A stretch of DNA of 64,000 nt from Pseudomonas sp. TTU2014-080ASC (GCF_001446935.1 NZ_LKKK01000014.1:167135-231134); one strand, 5' to 3'. Counted from the stretch's first letter, positions 53,758 to 62,858 are shown. The notes: generated by a model not told the origin, from the letters alone. Numbers and translations: made by a program.

Positions 53758-54036
53758 ATGCCAAAGGCAATGGCCCGCCATATATTGGTCAAGACCGAAG
53801 CTGAAGCAGCCGCTCTAAAGAAGCGTATTGCCGCCGGTGAGGCATTCGATGCTCTGGCCCGTAAATTCTCGACCTGCCCCTCTGGCAAAAAAGGCGGTGA
53901 CCTCGGTGAGGTCCGCCCCGGACAGATGGTGCGCGCTATTGATCAGGTCATCTTCAAGAAGCCACTGCGGGAGGTTCACGGCCCGGTCAAAAGCCAATTC
54001 GGCTACCATCTTGTCCAGGTTTTTTACCGCGACTGA
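53758..54036 (+). CDS. ppiC: parvulin-type peptidyl-prolyl cis-trans isomerase
   Basis: A 92-residue single-domain parvulin, without signal peptide, so cytoplasmic. The family pattern is ARHILVKTEAEA (residues 5-16), FDALARKFSTCPSGKKGGDLGEVRPGQM and GPVKSQFGYHLVQVFYR at the end. GAGGAG precedes the ATG by 6 bases. The length equals Escherichia coli PpiC. The ddl gene follows by 32 bases on the same strand and may be co-transcribed. Confidence 0.95.
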   Translation: MPKAMARHILVKTEAEAAALKKRIAAGEAFDALARKFSTCPSGKKGGDLGEVRPGQMVRAIDQVIFKKPLREVHGPVKSQFGYHLVQVFYRD

Positions 54037-54068
54037 CACTACTGATTAAGCCATTCAGGAAACATAGG

Positions 54069-55175
54069 ATGTCTACGAAAATCCGTGTCGTACTCTTGCA
54101 CGGTGGACGCTCAAGCGAGCACGCCATCAGCTGTGTTACGGCCAAAGAAGTGCTTAAAGCCATTGATCGCGAGCGCTTCGATGTCATCCCGGTCGGCATC
54201 ACCCAGACAGGCCACATGGTACTGGTGGCCGAAGAGGACATGAATTACGCGCTGATTGCCGGGGCACTGCCAGAGGTTGTCGATAACGGCAGCCGCTTTC
54301 ACTGGCCGGAGTCTGCTCAGTCCCGCGAGATCAGCGTAACCACCGCCGATGGTCAGCTGCAGGCACTAGGCACGGTCGACCTGGCCTTCCCGTTACTACA
54401 CGGCCCATTTGGTGAGGACGGTACGCTACAAGGCATGCTGCAACTGCTCTCGATACCTTTCGTGGGTAACGGGGTGCTCTCCTCTGCACTGTGCATGGAC
54501 AAACATTTCACCAAAGCCGTGCTGGCAGCTGCCGGCCTACGTGTCGCTCCGGGGCGCACGCTCACCCGCGCTCAACTGCAACGCGACCCGACGCTGATCG
54601 CACGGTTAGACACTGACCTGAGCTACCCGCTGTACATCAAACCGGCCCGTTCCGGCTCCAGTATTGGGGTCAGCCGTGTGGCCGATGCATCGACACTGCC
54701 TGATGCGCTGGCCGAAGCATTCAAGTTCGATGATGTGGTGCTGATCGAGTCCGGTGTTAAAGGTCGTGAAGTTGAGATCGCCGTGCTGGGTGGCCGCTCC
54801 GGCGGCAGCCCGCGCACGTCCTCCGTAGTCGGCGAGATCATCTGCAGTGGCCGCGATTTTTACGATTTTGATGCAAAATACCTGGGTGCCGAAGGCGTCA
54901 CGCTGGAGCTACCTGCCAAGGTCAGCAACAGCCAACTTGAATGCCTGCAAGAGACGGCAATCAGGGCCTTTGAAGCCACCGGTTGCGCAGGGCTGGCCAG
55001 GGTCGACTTCTTCCTCACGGAGGATGGCGCGATCGTCAACGAGGTTAACACCATGCCCGGTTTCACCCCGATTTCGATGTACCCGAAGCTCTGGGAAGCC
55101 AGCGGTCTGAGCTACACCGAACTAGTCACTGAGCTGATCGAGCTGGCGCTTGATCCGCTGTCCCGCGCCCGTTAA
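54069..55175 (+). CDS. ddl: D-alanine--D-alanine ligase
   Basis: Ddl joins two D-alanines for peptidoglycan synthesis. The 368-residue ATP-grasp protein has LLHGGRSSEHAIS near residue 10, LLHGPFGEDGTLQGMLQLL near 112, the second signature YPLYIKPARSGSSIGVSRV near 187, and the metal-binding FFLTEDGAIVNEVNTMPGFTPISM near 312-335. Its length (~368) places it with the DdlA type rather than the shorter DdlB that sits in the division cluster, so the organism probably has a second ddl elsewhere. Confidence 0.95.
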   Translation: MSTKIRVVLLHGGRSSEHAISCVTAKEVLKAIDRERFDVIPVGITQTGHMVLVAEEDMNYALIAGALPEVVDNGSRFHWPESAQSREISVTTADGQLQALGTVDLAFPLLHGPFGEDGTLQGMLQLLSIPFVGNGVLSSALCMDKHFTKAVLAAAGLRVAPGRTLTRAQLQRDPTLIARLDTDLSYPLYIKPARSGSSIGVSRVADASTLPDALAEAFKFDDVVLIESGVKGREVEIAVLGGRSGGSPRTSSVVGEIICSGRDFYDFDAKYLGAEGVTLELPAKVSNSQLECLQETAIRAFEATGCAGLARVDFFLTEDGAIVNEVNTMPGFTPISMYPKLWEASGLSYTELVTELIELALDPLSRAR

Positions 55176-55225
55176 ATCCATCAGCCCGGCTTAACCCAAA
55201 GCCGGGATACACCAGGAGGTGAAGG

Positions 55226-55573
55226 ATGAATGCCGAGCAAGTACGCGAGTTCTGCCTGAGCCTTCCTGGTGCTCGAGAGGACATTAAATGGGGTGGCGCG
55301 CGGGTGTTCTCGATTGCAGGCAACAAAATGTTTGCCGTTCAACACATCAACGGCACTCCGACGCTCGGATTCAAGGTGGATCAGTCGCTGTTTCTCGGCT
55401 ACTGCGATCGTCCTGGCATTCACCCTGCACCATACTTGGCTCGGGCCTACTGGATCAGCCTGACGGAACCCTATGCTGCTTCGGCCACAGAGCTGACGGA
55501 ACTACTCAGCCGTTCTCATCAACTGGTAGTAGGCAAGTTGCCCAAACGGCAGCAGATTGGCCTGCTGCTGTAG
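55226..55573 (+). CDS. MmcQ/YjbR-family protein
   Basis: A 115-residue protein of the MmcQ/YjbR family, a CyaY-like fold that binds DNA or nucleotides in related structures. The family pattern is FCLSLPGAREDIKWGGARVFSIAGNKMFAV (in pieces, residues ~9-38), GFKVDQSLFLGY, and LTELLSRSHQLVVGKLPKRQ at the end. AGGAGG precedes the ATG by 7-8 bases. It follows ddl by 50 bases. Function in the cell is unknown. Confidence 0.88.
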   Translation: MNAEQVREFCLSLPGAREDIKWGGARVFSIAGNKMFAVQHINGTPTLGFKVDQSLFLGYCDRPGIHPAPYLARAYWISLTEPYAASATELTELLSRSHQLVVGKLPKRQQIGLLL

Positions 55574-55844
55574 AACGCTTACATACGTTAAGCGGCGCAC
55601 CCAATCCTCGGAAAGCGAACCCACGCTGCTCGCCATACCGCTGCCTCCCCAGCTATGAGACAATAACCTTCATGTCTGGCTGGCTCCACACACCTAGTTA
55701 AGTAGCCGGACCTCAGGTTCAGCTACTGCCTTTCTACGCACGCTGGCTAACTCTTATATAACTGGGCCAAATACAGGGCCGACTGTTAAGTCGTCAGCCT
55801 TGCCCCAGCTTTACCTTGCTGCAAGCCCCCGAGGAATAAAGGCT

Positions 55845-57434
55845 TTGATCTCCACCGCTAACATCACCATGCAATTCGGGCCCAAGCCCCTGTTCGAAAA
55901 CGTCTCCGTCAAGTTTGGTAACGGCAACCGTTACGGTCTGATCGGGGCAAACGGCTGTGGTAAGTCCACCTTTATGAAAATCCTCGGCGGCGACCTGGAA
56001 CCGTCGGCTGGGCAAGTCATGCTTGAGCCGAATGTACGGTTAGGTAAGCTGCGTCAGGATCAATTTGCCTACGAAAACTTCAGCGTGATTGACACCGTGA
56101 TCATGGGTCATGAAGAGCTGTGGAAGGTCAAAGCCGAGCGCGATCGCATCTATTCCCTGGCGGAAATGAGCGAAGAAGAGGGTATGGCGGTAGCCGAGCT
56201 GGAGACCGAGTTCGCTGAAATGGATGGCTACACCGCAGAGTCCCGCGCCGGCGAGTTACTGCTCGGCCTGGGTATTCCACTTGAGCAACACTTTGGCCCA
56301 ATGAGCGAAGTAGCTCCGGGCTGGAAGCTGCGCGTCTTGCTGGCACAAGCGCTGTTCTCCGATCCAGACGTGCTGCTGCTCGACGAACCGACCAACCACC
56401 TGGACATCAACACCATCCGCTGGCTGGAAAACATCCTCACGGCGCGTAACAGCACCATGATCATCATTTCCCACGACCGTCACTTCCTAAACAGTGTGTG
56501 CACCCACATGGCTGACCTGGATTACGGCGAGCTGCGCCTGTTCCCCGGCAACTATGATGAGTACATGACCGCTGCAACTCAGGCCCGCGAGCGCCTGCTG
56601 TCAGACAACGCTAAGAAGAAGGCACAGATTGCCGAACTGCAAAGCTTCGTCAGCCGCTTCTCGGCCAACGCCTCTAAAGCCAAACAGGCGACTTCTCGCG
56701 CCAAGCAGATCGATAAAATCCAACTGGCTGAAGTCAAACCGTCGAGCCGTGTCAGCCCGTTCATCCGTTTCGAGCAGGCTAAAAAACTGCACCGTCAGGC
56801 TGTAACCGTTGAGCACCTTAGTAAAGGTTTTGAAGACAAAGTACTTTTCAAGGACTTTAGTTTCACCGTTGAGGCCGGCGAACGCGTTGCCATCATCGGT
56901 CCTAACGGTATCGGAAAAACCACCCTGTTACGCACTCTGGTAAACGACCTGCAACCGGACAGCGGCACCGTTAAATGGACCGACAGCGCTGAAGTGGGCT
57001 ACTACGCACAAGATCACGCCCATGACTTTGAAGATGACTGCAACCTGTTTGACTGGATGGGCCAGTGGACTCAGGGCGGCGAGCAACTGGTACGCGGCAC
57101 CCTTGGCCGTATGCTGTTCTCCAGCGACGACATTCAGAAGTCGGTCAAAGTTATCTCTGGCGGTGAGCAGGGCCGTATGCTGTTCGGTAAGCTGATCCTG
57201 CAGAAGCCCAACGTGCTGGTGATGGACGAACCGACCAACCACTTGGATATGGAATCCATCGAAGCCCTCAACCTGGCGTTGGAAAACTATCCGGGCACGC
57301 TGATCTTCGTCAGCCATGACCGCGAGTTTGTCGGCTCCCTCGCCACCCGCATCATCGAGCTGTCCGAGAACGGAGTCAGCGACTTCACCGGCACCTACGA
57401 CGATTACCTGCGTAGCCAGGGCATCATTGTCTGA
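55845..57434 (+). CDS. ybiT: ABC-F family ATPase (YbiT-like)
   Basis: A 529-residue soluble protein with two ABC ATPase domains and no membrane segment. Walker A sites are GLIGANGCGKSTFMKIL near 33 and AIIGPNGIGKTTLLRTL near 350; Walker B/ABC-F helices include VLLLDEPTNHLDINTIRW and VLVMDEPTNHLDMESIEA. The linker between domains (FSANASKAKQATSRAKQ) is the basic P-site tRNA interaction motif that marks ABC-F ribosome factors. The start is TTG: it yields MISTANITMQFG, the conserved YbiT N-terminus, and GAGG lies ~10 bases before it. A frame to a TTG 15 codons earlier exists but lacks family support. Confidence 0.92.
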   Translation: MISTANITMQFGPKPLFENVSVKFGNGNRYGLIGANGCGKSTFMKILGGDLEPSAGQVMLEPNVRLGKLRQDQFAYENFSVIDTVIMGHEELWKVKAERDRIYSLAEMSEEEGMAVAELETEFAEMDGYTAESRAGELLLGLGIPLEQHFGPMSEVAPGWKLRVLLAQALFSDPDVLLLDEPTNHLDINTIRWLENILTARNSTMIIISHDRHFLNSVCTHMADLDYGELRLFPGNYDEYMTAATQARERLLSDNAKKKAQIAELQSFVSRFSANASKAKQATSRAKQIDKIQLAEVKPSSRVSPFIRFEQAKKLHRQAVTVEHLSKGFEDKVLFKDFSFTVEAGERVAIIGPNGIGKTTLLRTLVNDLQPDSGTVKWTDSAEVGYYAQDHAHDFEDDCNLFDWMGQWTQGGEQLVRGTLGRMLFSSDDIQKSVKVISGGEQGRMLFGKLILQKPNVLVMDEPTNHLDMESIEALNLALENYPGTLIFVSHDREFVGSLATRIIELSENGVSDFTGTYDDYLRSQGIIV

Positions 57435-57442
57435 TCAACACC

Positions 57443-57478
57443 TAATAAAAAACCGGCCTGAGGGCCGGTTTTTTATTA
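57443..57478. terminator. bidirectional terminator between ybiT and azoR
   Basis: AATAAAAAACCGGCC-TGAG-GGCCGGTTTTTTATT is a perfect inverted repeat with A- and T-tracts on both sides, between convergent genes. Confidence 0.95.
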
Positions 57479-57497
57479 GCGCCAATTAATCCGTTGA

Positions 57498-58100
57498 TTA
57501 ACGGAACAGCGTGGAAATCTGCTGTTGAGCGGCGTTGATCGAAGCAGCCCGGGCGTCAGCGCCAAATGCCAGCCCCTCAGCACGCACCACTTGCACATCA
57601 GTAATACCGAAGAATGCCAACATCAGCTTTACGTACTCTTCATGGGCGTAGCCGCTAGGCTGTCCGGCATGCTGACCGCCTGCAGAGGTTGCGATAATCA
57701 CTTTCTTACCGCCAGCCAATCCTTTGGGGCCATTTTCAGTGTAGGCAAAGGTTTTGCCTGCTACAGCCAGACGATCAAACCAAGCCTTCAGTTGAGAGGA
57801 AATACTGAAGTTGTACATCGGCGCACCAATCACGACAGCATCAGCCTCCAGAAACTCCTTCATGGTGGTTTCTGAAATCTCAGCTTCGTACTTCAACACC
57901 TCGTTGCGCTCCTCCGGTGCAGTGGCACCCGCAGCCAGGGTCAAGGCAGAAAAATGGCTGATTGGCTCTGCAGCCAGATCACGGTAGGTCACCTCGATCG
58001 CAGGCTGGGCAGCCACCCAAGCGTCGACCACCGCCCGGCTCAACTGACGTGAAGCAGAGTTATCACCAAGGATGCTGGAATCAATGTGCAAGAGTTTCAT
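57498..58100 (-). CDS. azoR: FMN-dependent NADH-azoreductase
   Basis: A 200-residue flavodoxin-like oxidoreductase that reduces azo compounds and quinones by two electrons. It has LLHIDSSILGDNSASRQLS at the N-terminus (phosphate-binding loop for FMN), VVIGAPMYNFSISSQLKAWFDR near residue 90, and KKVIIATSAGGQHAG near 130. The length is typical. It is divergent from a LysR regulator with a likely operator between. Pseudomonas has several azoR paralogues; which one this is cannot be told. Confidence 0.94.
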   Translation of the reverse strand: MKLLHIDSSILGDNSASRQLSRAVVDAWVAAQPAIEVTYRDLAAEPISHFSALTLAAGATAPEERNEVLKYEAEISETTMKEFLEADAVVIGAPMYNFSISSQLKAWFDRLAVAGKTFAYTENGPKGLAGGKKVIIATSAGGQHAGQPSGYAHEEYVKLMLAFFGITDVQVVRAEGLAFGADARAASINAAQQQISTLFR

Positions 58101-58196
58101 ATAAGGCTCCGGGTTCGAATCAAGTGAAGAAATCAGGTTGAAGAAATCTTACTGCCTGACTTTCAGATGAATTAGCCGGTTAAACTGCAATACACT

Positions 58197-58214
58197 GTTC
58201 CACCAATAGAACAA
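58197..58214. promoter_or_regulatory. candidate LysR operator between azoR and its divergent regulator
   Basis: TGTTC-N8-GAACA is a perfect 5-bp inverted repeat of LysR-box size, ending 8 bases before the LysR start codon. It could mediate autorepression and azoR control. Based on symmetry and position only. Confidence 0.45.
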
Positions 58215-58221
58215 TGCCGCC

Positions 58222-59139
58222 ATGAACGACCTTAATGACCTATTTTACTTTGCCAAAGTAGTCGAATGTGGCGGATTTGCCGCAGCTGAACGCGTGCTAG
58301 GCATTCCCAAATCACGCCTGTCCCGGCGCGTGGCAGAACTGGAGAAACGTCTCGACGTTCGCCTGCTCTCGCGAACAACCCGTATGCTTGCCCTCACTGA
58401 GGTGGGTAAACGCTATCTGCTGCATTGTCAGGCCATGTTGCTTGAAGCTGAGCGTGCTGAAGAGGCGGTCGCCAGCCTCACCACTGAGCCGGCTGGACGT
58501 TTACGCGTTAGTTCGCCTAGCGGCATCCCTCTCTCGGAGGTCATCAGCCGCTTTCTTGCCCAATACCCAAAGGTTCAGCTGGAACTGGTGCAAACCAACC
58601 GACGTATTGACCTGCTCAATGAAGGCATCGATGTCGCCCTGCGCATCCGCTCCAGTGATGATGAAGAGCCTGGTCTCATTTGCCGCCGCCTACAGCCCGC
58701 ACTGGAATTTATCGTCGCTGCTCCGGCACTACTAAAAGGTGCCCAGTTAAAGACGCCACAGGATCTGCATAGCCTGCCTGCACTTGGATCACAGCGCACC
58801 GATAAGAAAATCCACCTGCTGTTTCAGAATGACTCCGGCGAGCAGTACGCCGGTGAGTTCGAAGCCCGTTTGGCCACCGAAGACTTCAACATCCGAAAGC
58901 AGGCAGCTCTGGATGCGCTGGGTTTCACCATGCTGCCCGCCGGCTGGTGCCTGAAGGAGCTGAACGATGGGCGCCTGGTCCACTTAGCGCCTGATTGGTT
59001 TTTGCCATCTGGTAATTTACAGGCCGTCTATACCCACCGACGCGGCATGCTGCCAGCGGTGCGTGCGTGGATCGATCACCTGATTGACTCATACGCCCAG
59101 GGTTACAACACCTTAGGCCCGTTTAACGAATCAACTTGA
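58222..59139 (+). CDS. LysR-family transcriptional regulator
   Basis: A 305-residue LysR protein with an N-terminal helix-turn-helix (residues ~1-60: NDLNDLFYFAKVVECGGFAAAERVLGI, SRLSRRVAELEKRL, RLLSRTTRML) and a C-terminal effector domain (AGRLRVSSPSGIPLSEVI). It belongs to the AaeR/DsdC-like group often placed beside quinone reductases. Divergent from azoR, its probable target; the signal may be a quinone or aromatic compound, by analogy only. Its last 17 bases overlap the end of the convergent cold-shock/DUF1294 gene. Confidence 0.92.
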   Translation: MNDLNDLFYFAKVVECGGFAAAERVLGIPKSRLSRRVAELEKRLDVRLLSRTTRMLALTEVGKRYLLHCQAMLLEAERAEEAVASLTTEPAGRLRVSSPSGIPLSEVISRFLAQYPKVQLELVQTNRRIDLLNEGIDVALRIRSSDDEEPGLICRRLQPALEFIVAAPALLKGAQLKTPQDLHSLPALGSQRTDKKIHLLFQNDSGEQYAGEFEARLATEDFNIRKQAALDALGFTMLPAGWCLKELNDGRLVHLAPDWFLPSGNLQAVYTHRRGMLPAVRAWIDHLIDSYAQGYNTLGPFNEST

Positions 59140-59824
59140 GCAGAATATCGCCCACCCACTTGCCATCGAATATGAGCCAGTCGATCCAGAACACTTGGTG
59201 AGCGCTGATGATTAGCCAAAACACTAACTGGAATGAAAGCTTGCGGGTCTTATGGCGGAATGCCTGCTGAGCAACCAACGCGCCAGGCCATCCACCGGCC
59301 AAGTCAACTGCATGCAAGGTGCTCTCATGCGTACGCCATTGCCCCTGGCGCGCCTGTTTTTTGTCATGCCAGTACAAACCAAAGCTGATGAGACTCATCA
59401 GTAGATAGGCTAACAACGCCCAAATAATGCCTTTGTCAGCAAACAGCTGATAAGCGCCCCATAGCGGCACGCAACAAAGGCTCAACAGTACCCAAAGTTT
59501 GACAGACAGATTGCGGATACCGCCCTGCTCTGATACCACTCGCGGTGTAACCCACTTAGCAGGCTCACGCTGCCCAGTTTTAGCCTTACGCCGTACCGAC
59601 GGGCGATCAATGCTGAGCTGGTCAGCTAAACGCACATGCTCAGCACGTAAACGTCCGCGTTCGTCCTGTCCCAGCACGTAGATCACCTGATCCCCCTTCA
59701 GCAACCGACGATCCCCACGCAGCGCCGAGATATGCATAAAGACATCCGCAGCGGCGTCATCTGGCCGGATAAAGCCAAAACCCTTATCGTCATCCCAGCT
59801 ACGTAGCACACCGCGACACTCCAT
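59123..59824 (-). CDS. cold-shock domain/DUF1294 fusion protein
   Basis: A 233-residue two-part protein. Residues ~1-65 are a cold-shock domain with RNP1-like KGFGFIRPD and RNP2-like VFMHIS. A basic linker (SVRRKAKTGQREPAKW) leads to a membrane region with three to four hydrophobic segments of the DUF1294 family (LLMSLISFGLYWHDKKQARQG, AVDLAGGWPGALVAQQAFRHK). It would place an RNA-binding domain at the cytoplasmic face of the inner membrane. A longer frame exists, but the ATG at 59824 follows GGGAGAG and begins the domain correctly. Confidence 0.85.
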   Translation of the reverse strand: MECRGVLRSWDDDKGFGFIRPDDAAADVFMHISALRGDRRLLKGDQVIYVLGQDERGRLRAEHVRLADQLSIDRPSVRRKAKTGQREPAKWVTPRVVSEQGGIRNLSVKLWVLLSLCCVPLWGAYQLFADKGIIWALLAYLLMSLISFGLYWHDKKQARQGQWRTHESTLHAVDLAGGWPGALVAQQAFRHKTRKLSFQLVFWLIISAHQVFWIDWLIFDGKWVGDILLKLIR

Positions 59825-59858
59825 CCTATCTCTCCCGGCTGCAAACAACCTTTCGCAC

Positions 59859-59891
59859 AAATAAATACGGCAGGCGTAATGCCTGCCGTCG
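59859..59891 (-). terminator. Rho-independent terminator after uppP
   Basis: On the minus strand ACGGCAGGC-ATTAC-GCCTGCCGT is followed by ATTTATTTG. It lies about 20 bases past the uppP stop and upstream of the DUF1294 fusion gene. Confidence 0.85.
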
Positions 59892-59909
59892 TCACAACTT
59901 AAGCGGATA

Positions 59910-60740
59910 TCAGCCCTGCGCAGTGCTCCAGTCAATCCAGCTGAGCTGCCAGGTCGCCAGTATCAGCAAGCCAAAGCCGATCCGGTACCATGCAAACACT
60001 GCATAACTGTGGTTGGCAATGAATTTGAGCAAGGCACGCACAGCGATCATCGCAAAGATAAACGAGGTAACAAAGCCGACGGCAAACACCGGCAAGTCAC
60101 TCATGACAAACAACTCGCGGTACTTCCAGCCGGAATAAACCGCAGCACCGACCATAGTCGGCATTGCAAGGAAAAATGAAAACTCGGTAGCAGCCTTACG
60201 TGACAGGCCAAAGAAAAGCCCACCGATGATCGTTGCACCTGAGCGAGAAGTTCCGGGGATCATCGCCAGACACTGAGCAAAACCGACTTTAAGCGCGTCT
60301 TTCCACGTCATATCGTCAACAGTTTCAGCATGTACATTATGACTACGGCGCTCCGCCCACAACATGATCACACCACCGACAACTAACGCAATCGCTACCG
60401 TGATTGGGTTAAACAGGTACTCATGAATCTGGTCAGCGAAAATCACGCCCAAAACCGCAGCCGGTAAGAAGGCCAGGATCAGATTGGCGGTAAAACGCTG
60501 AGCTGATGGCTGAGTTGGAAGACCTACGACCACATCTAGAATTTTCCGCCGATACTCCCAAACCACTGCCAGAATCGCCGCCAGCTGAATGATGATGTTG
60601 AACGCAATTGCCCGCTCACCGCCAAAGCCAATCAAATCCGCAACGATGATCTGATGCCCGGTGCTCGAAATGGGCAAAAACTCGGTAAGTCCCTCTACTA
60701 CACCCAGAATAAAGGCCTGAAACGCGCCCCAATAATCCAT
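59910..60740 (-). CDS. uppP: undecaprenyl-diphosphatase
   Basis: UppP (BacA) recycles undecaprenyl pyrophosphate to the lipid carrier for cell-wall synthesis and gives bacitracin tolerance. The 276-residue membrane protein has about eight helices; the conserved front motif is GVVEGLTEFLPISSTGHQII near residue 13 and the second is MIPGTSRSGATIIGGLFFG near 165. A longer frame was trimmed: the ATG giving MDYWGAFQAF follows GGGGAG by 5 bases. Monocistronic. Confidence 0.95.
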   Translation of the reverse strand: MDYWGAFQAFILGVVEGLTEFLPISSTGHQIIVADLIGFGGERAIAFNIIIQLAAILAVVWEYRRKILDVVVGLPTQPSAQRFTANLILAFLPAAVLGVIFADQIHEYLFNPITVAIALVVGGVIMLWAERRSHNVHAETVDDMTWKDALKVGFAQCLAMIPGTSRSGATIIGGLFFGLSRKAATEFSFFLAMPTMVGAAVYSGWKYRELFVMSDLPVFAVGFVTSFIFAMIAVRALLKFIANHSYAVFAWYRIGFGLLILATWQLSWIDWSTAQG

Positions 60741-61003
60741 CACACTCCCCAATACGCGCTCTGACCGGCGCGACCTCACACAGTTGAAAGTAAATCCTTA
60801 ATGATCAGCCCGACAACTTCCACCGCAGTAAACATCACGGCAACCCGGGCGTGAAATCCTACCAGAGATCGTTTCAAGCGTCGGTATGAGATCACCTGAA
60901 CACGGCATTAATCGAGCCATGCAGAGACTAAAGGGGCTTGAATAAAAGGAATAAGGGGAAGGATGACAAGGAGATTACGAGCCGTTGCAGCTCTTTAGGT
61001 TAT

Positions 61004-61116
61004 GGAGGTGACCCCGCCAGCCACACCCCGGCACTCGATGTCACCGCTACGGCTGCTCCCTTCCGGGCCTGACCGGGTTCACGGCTGATCAATGCGAGGG
61101 GACCGGCAGGGCCACC
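61004..61116 (-). ncRNA. ffs: signal recognition particle 4.5S RNA
   Basis: The minus strand shows the conserved 4.5S core GGTCAGGCCCGGAAGGGAGC (with GGAAG tetraloop region and AGCAGCC), closed by a long imperfect stem whose ends GGTGGCCC and GGGTCACC pair. About 113 nt, as expected. It binds Ffh for co-translational targeting. Ends are estimated from the closing stem. Confidence 0.95.
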
Positions 61117-61147
61117 ATAACGCGACTCACTGTAAGTGAGCCGCGCC

Positions 61148-61175
61148 ATTGTACCGGCTTGATCTGAACTTACAA
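61148..61175 (-). promoter_or_regulatory. promoter for the 4.5S RNA gene
   Basis: Minus strand TTGTAA and TACAAT are 16 bases apart. Transcription would begin about 25 bases before the mature RNA; the leader can form a CTCAC/GTGAG stem, consistent with RNase P trimming of a precursor. Confidence 0.55.
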
Positions 61176-61208
61176 CCGTTTCAAGCACTTAGACGCAAAA
61201 TAGCGCGG

Positions 61209-62858
61209 TCAGACCCTGAAGCGTGAAACCAGACCGGACAAGTCTCGCGATAGGTCAGACAAGTGTCTGCTAGCTTGCGCGCTGCGTTCTGATGTGTGCA
61301 ACGCCTCATTGGACAGGTCCCGAATATCGCTGATGTTTCGCGCAATCTCCTCGGTCACACTGCTCTGCTCTTCACAAGCTGTCGCAATCTGTGCGGTCAT
61401 ATCATTAATGCGCTGAACCGAATCACCGGTTTCAGCCAGAGCAACATCAACCCCAGCAGCCTGTTCAACACTCTGCCGCGCTTTAGCGCTGCCAGCATGC
61501 GTGGCCTTCACTGCATCCTGCACGCCCGACTGCAGACGCTCAATCATCTGTTGAATGTCTTTTGTTGAGTCCTGCGTACGTGCAGCCAGTGCCCGCACCT
61601 CATCGGCTACCACAGCAAACCCGCGTCCCTGCTCACCTGCTCGCGCCGCTTCAATTGCCGCGTTCAGTGCAAGCAAGTTGGTCTGCTCAGCAATGCCCCG
61701 AATAACAGCAAGTACCGCATCAATACTCGCGGCCTCCTGCTCCAACGCCTGAATTTTGAGTGAAGCCTCTTCAACCTCTTGAGCCAATTGACGGATCGTG
61801 GAGATGGTTGCCCCCACCACTTGCGCACCATTACGTGACTGATCCTCTGCGTTGCGCGCTGCGTCTGCTGCCGATTGCGCATTACGCGCGACTTCATGTA
61901 CAGCAGAGCTCATCTCAGTTGCCGCAGTGCTGACCTGATCCACTGCCGCGTGTTCACGACTGATCAGACGATCATTTTCGGCTGCCATATCCGCAAGTTG
62001 CTTAGCGGACACTTCGACTTCACCGGTCACCCGTCCGACCTCTTTGATCAGCGGCTGCAGTGTGTCGAGAAAACGGTTGAAGGCAAAACTGACACGCCCC
62101 AATTCATCATCGGAAGCGACATCAAGGCGTGTACGCAAATCACCGTCACCATCGGCAATCTGAGAAATACGCTCCAGTAAGCGGTTCAGCGGTCCCGTCA
62201 CCAGTAGCGGCACACCGATCACCAGTAATAGGCAAATCCCAAGACCAATCAGAATCATCAGCCCCTGCTGCCAGGACACAGACTCTCCCAAAGCGATAGC
62301 ACTGCGACCTTCTTGGTCGGCAGAAGAGTCCTCCATTTCCCCCAGCTGATCAATGATGTCCCGCGTTGCCTGAAATTGCTCTTCACTCTGGGTGAAACTC
62401 AGTTCACGTGCAGCGATTAGGTCTGTGGGTGCAAGTCGCAACACTTCAAGAGAAGTGGCTTTCCAGCGTTCAAAGCTGGCATCAAACGCCTCAACCAGCT
62501 TAAGCGCCTCATTGCCTGGCTGCATGGCTGCAAACTTGTGAATACGATCGTAAGCCTGCTGGAGATTCTCGGTATGCTCGGACTTCAGCACTGCGCCGCG
62601 CTCGCCACCGCCACCGCCACCTCTGACCAGCAACAAACTTCGCTCAGCGACAAAGGCCTGGTAAAGGTCACGGTCTGCGTTCAACAACACGCTAATACCG
62701 GGTAAGTAGCGGCTGGCCAGAACCGTACTGGAGCCTGCGACCTGATTGATGCCACGCATCGCTACAAGCCCCATAGCAACAAATAACACCGCTAACAGCA
62801 TAATGGGCAATGCAATCTTCCATCTGAAACTCAGATCGGAGAACATCTTTATCATCAC
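61209..62858 (-). CDS. methyl-accepting chemotaxis protein
   Basis: A 549-residue chemoreceptor. First membrane helix at ~12-30, periplasmic four-helix-bundle sensor domain (~35-190), second helix near 198-218, HAMP (~218-270), then the long cytoplasmic signalling coiled coil. The hairpin tip is intact: RGIAEQTNLLALNAAIEAARAGEQGRGFAVVADEVRALA (in pieces, near 390-425). The sensor domain resembles four-helix organic-acid receptors but has an odd hexaglycine run (RGGGGGGERG near residue 78) encoded by a short GCC-ACC-type repeat. No C-terminal CheR/CheB pentapeptide is seen. The ligand is unknown. Confidence 0.93.
   Translation of the reverse strand: MMIKMFSDLSFRWKIALPIMLLAVLFVAMGLVAMRGINQVAGSSTVLASRYLPGISVLLNADRDLYQAFVAERSLLLVRGGGGGGERGAVLKSEHTENLQQAYDRIHKFAAMQPGNEALKLVEAFDASFERWKATSLEVLRLAPTDLIAARELSFTQSEEQFQATRDIIDQLGEMEDSSADQEGRSAIALGESVSWQQGLMILIGLGICLLLVIGVPLLVTGPLNRLLERISQIADGDGDLRTRLDVASDDELGRVSFAFNRFLDTLQPLIKEVGRVTGEVEVSAKQLADMAAENDRLISREHAAVDQVSTAATEMSSAVHEVARNAQSAADAARNAEDQSRNGAQVVGATISTIRQLAQEVEEASLKIQALEQEAASIDAVLAVIRGIAEQTNLLALNAAIEAARAGEQGRGFAVVADEVRALAARTQDSTKDIQQMIERLQSGVQDAVKATHAGSAKARQSVEQAAGVDVALAETGDSVQRINDMTAQIATACEEQSSVTEEIARNISDIRDLSNEALHTSERSAQASRHLSDLSRDLSGLVSRFRV
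62604..62621. repeat. triplet repeat coding for hexaglycine in the chemoreceptor
   Basis: The plus strand reads GCCACCGCCACCGCCACC, a tandem 6-bp repeat in three copies. In the gene it gives six consecutive glycines in the periplasmic domain. Such a tract can change copy number in frame by slippage. Confidence 0.7.
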
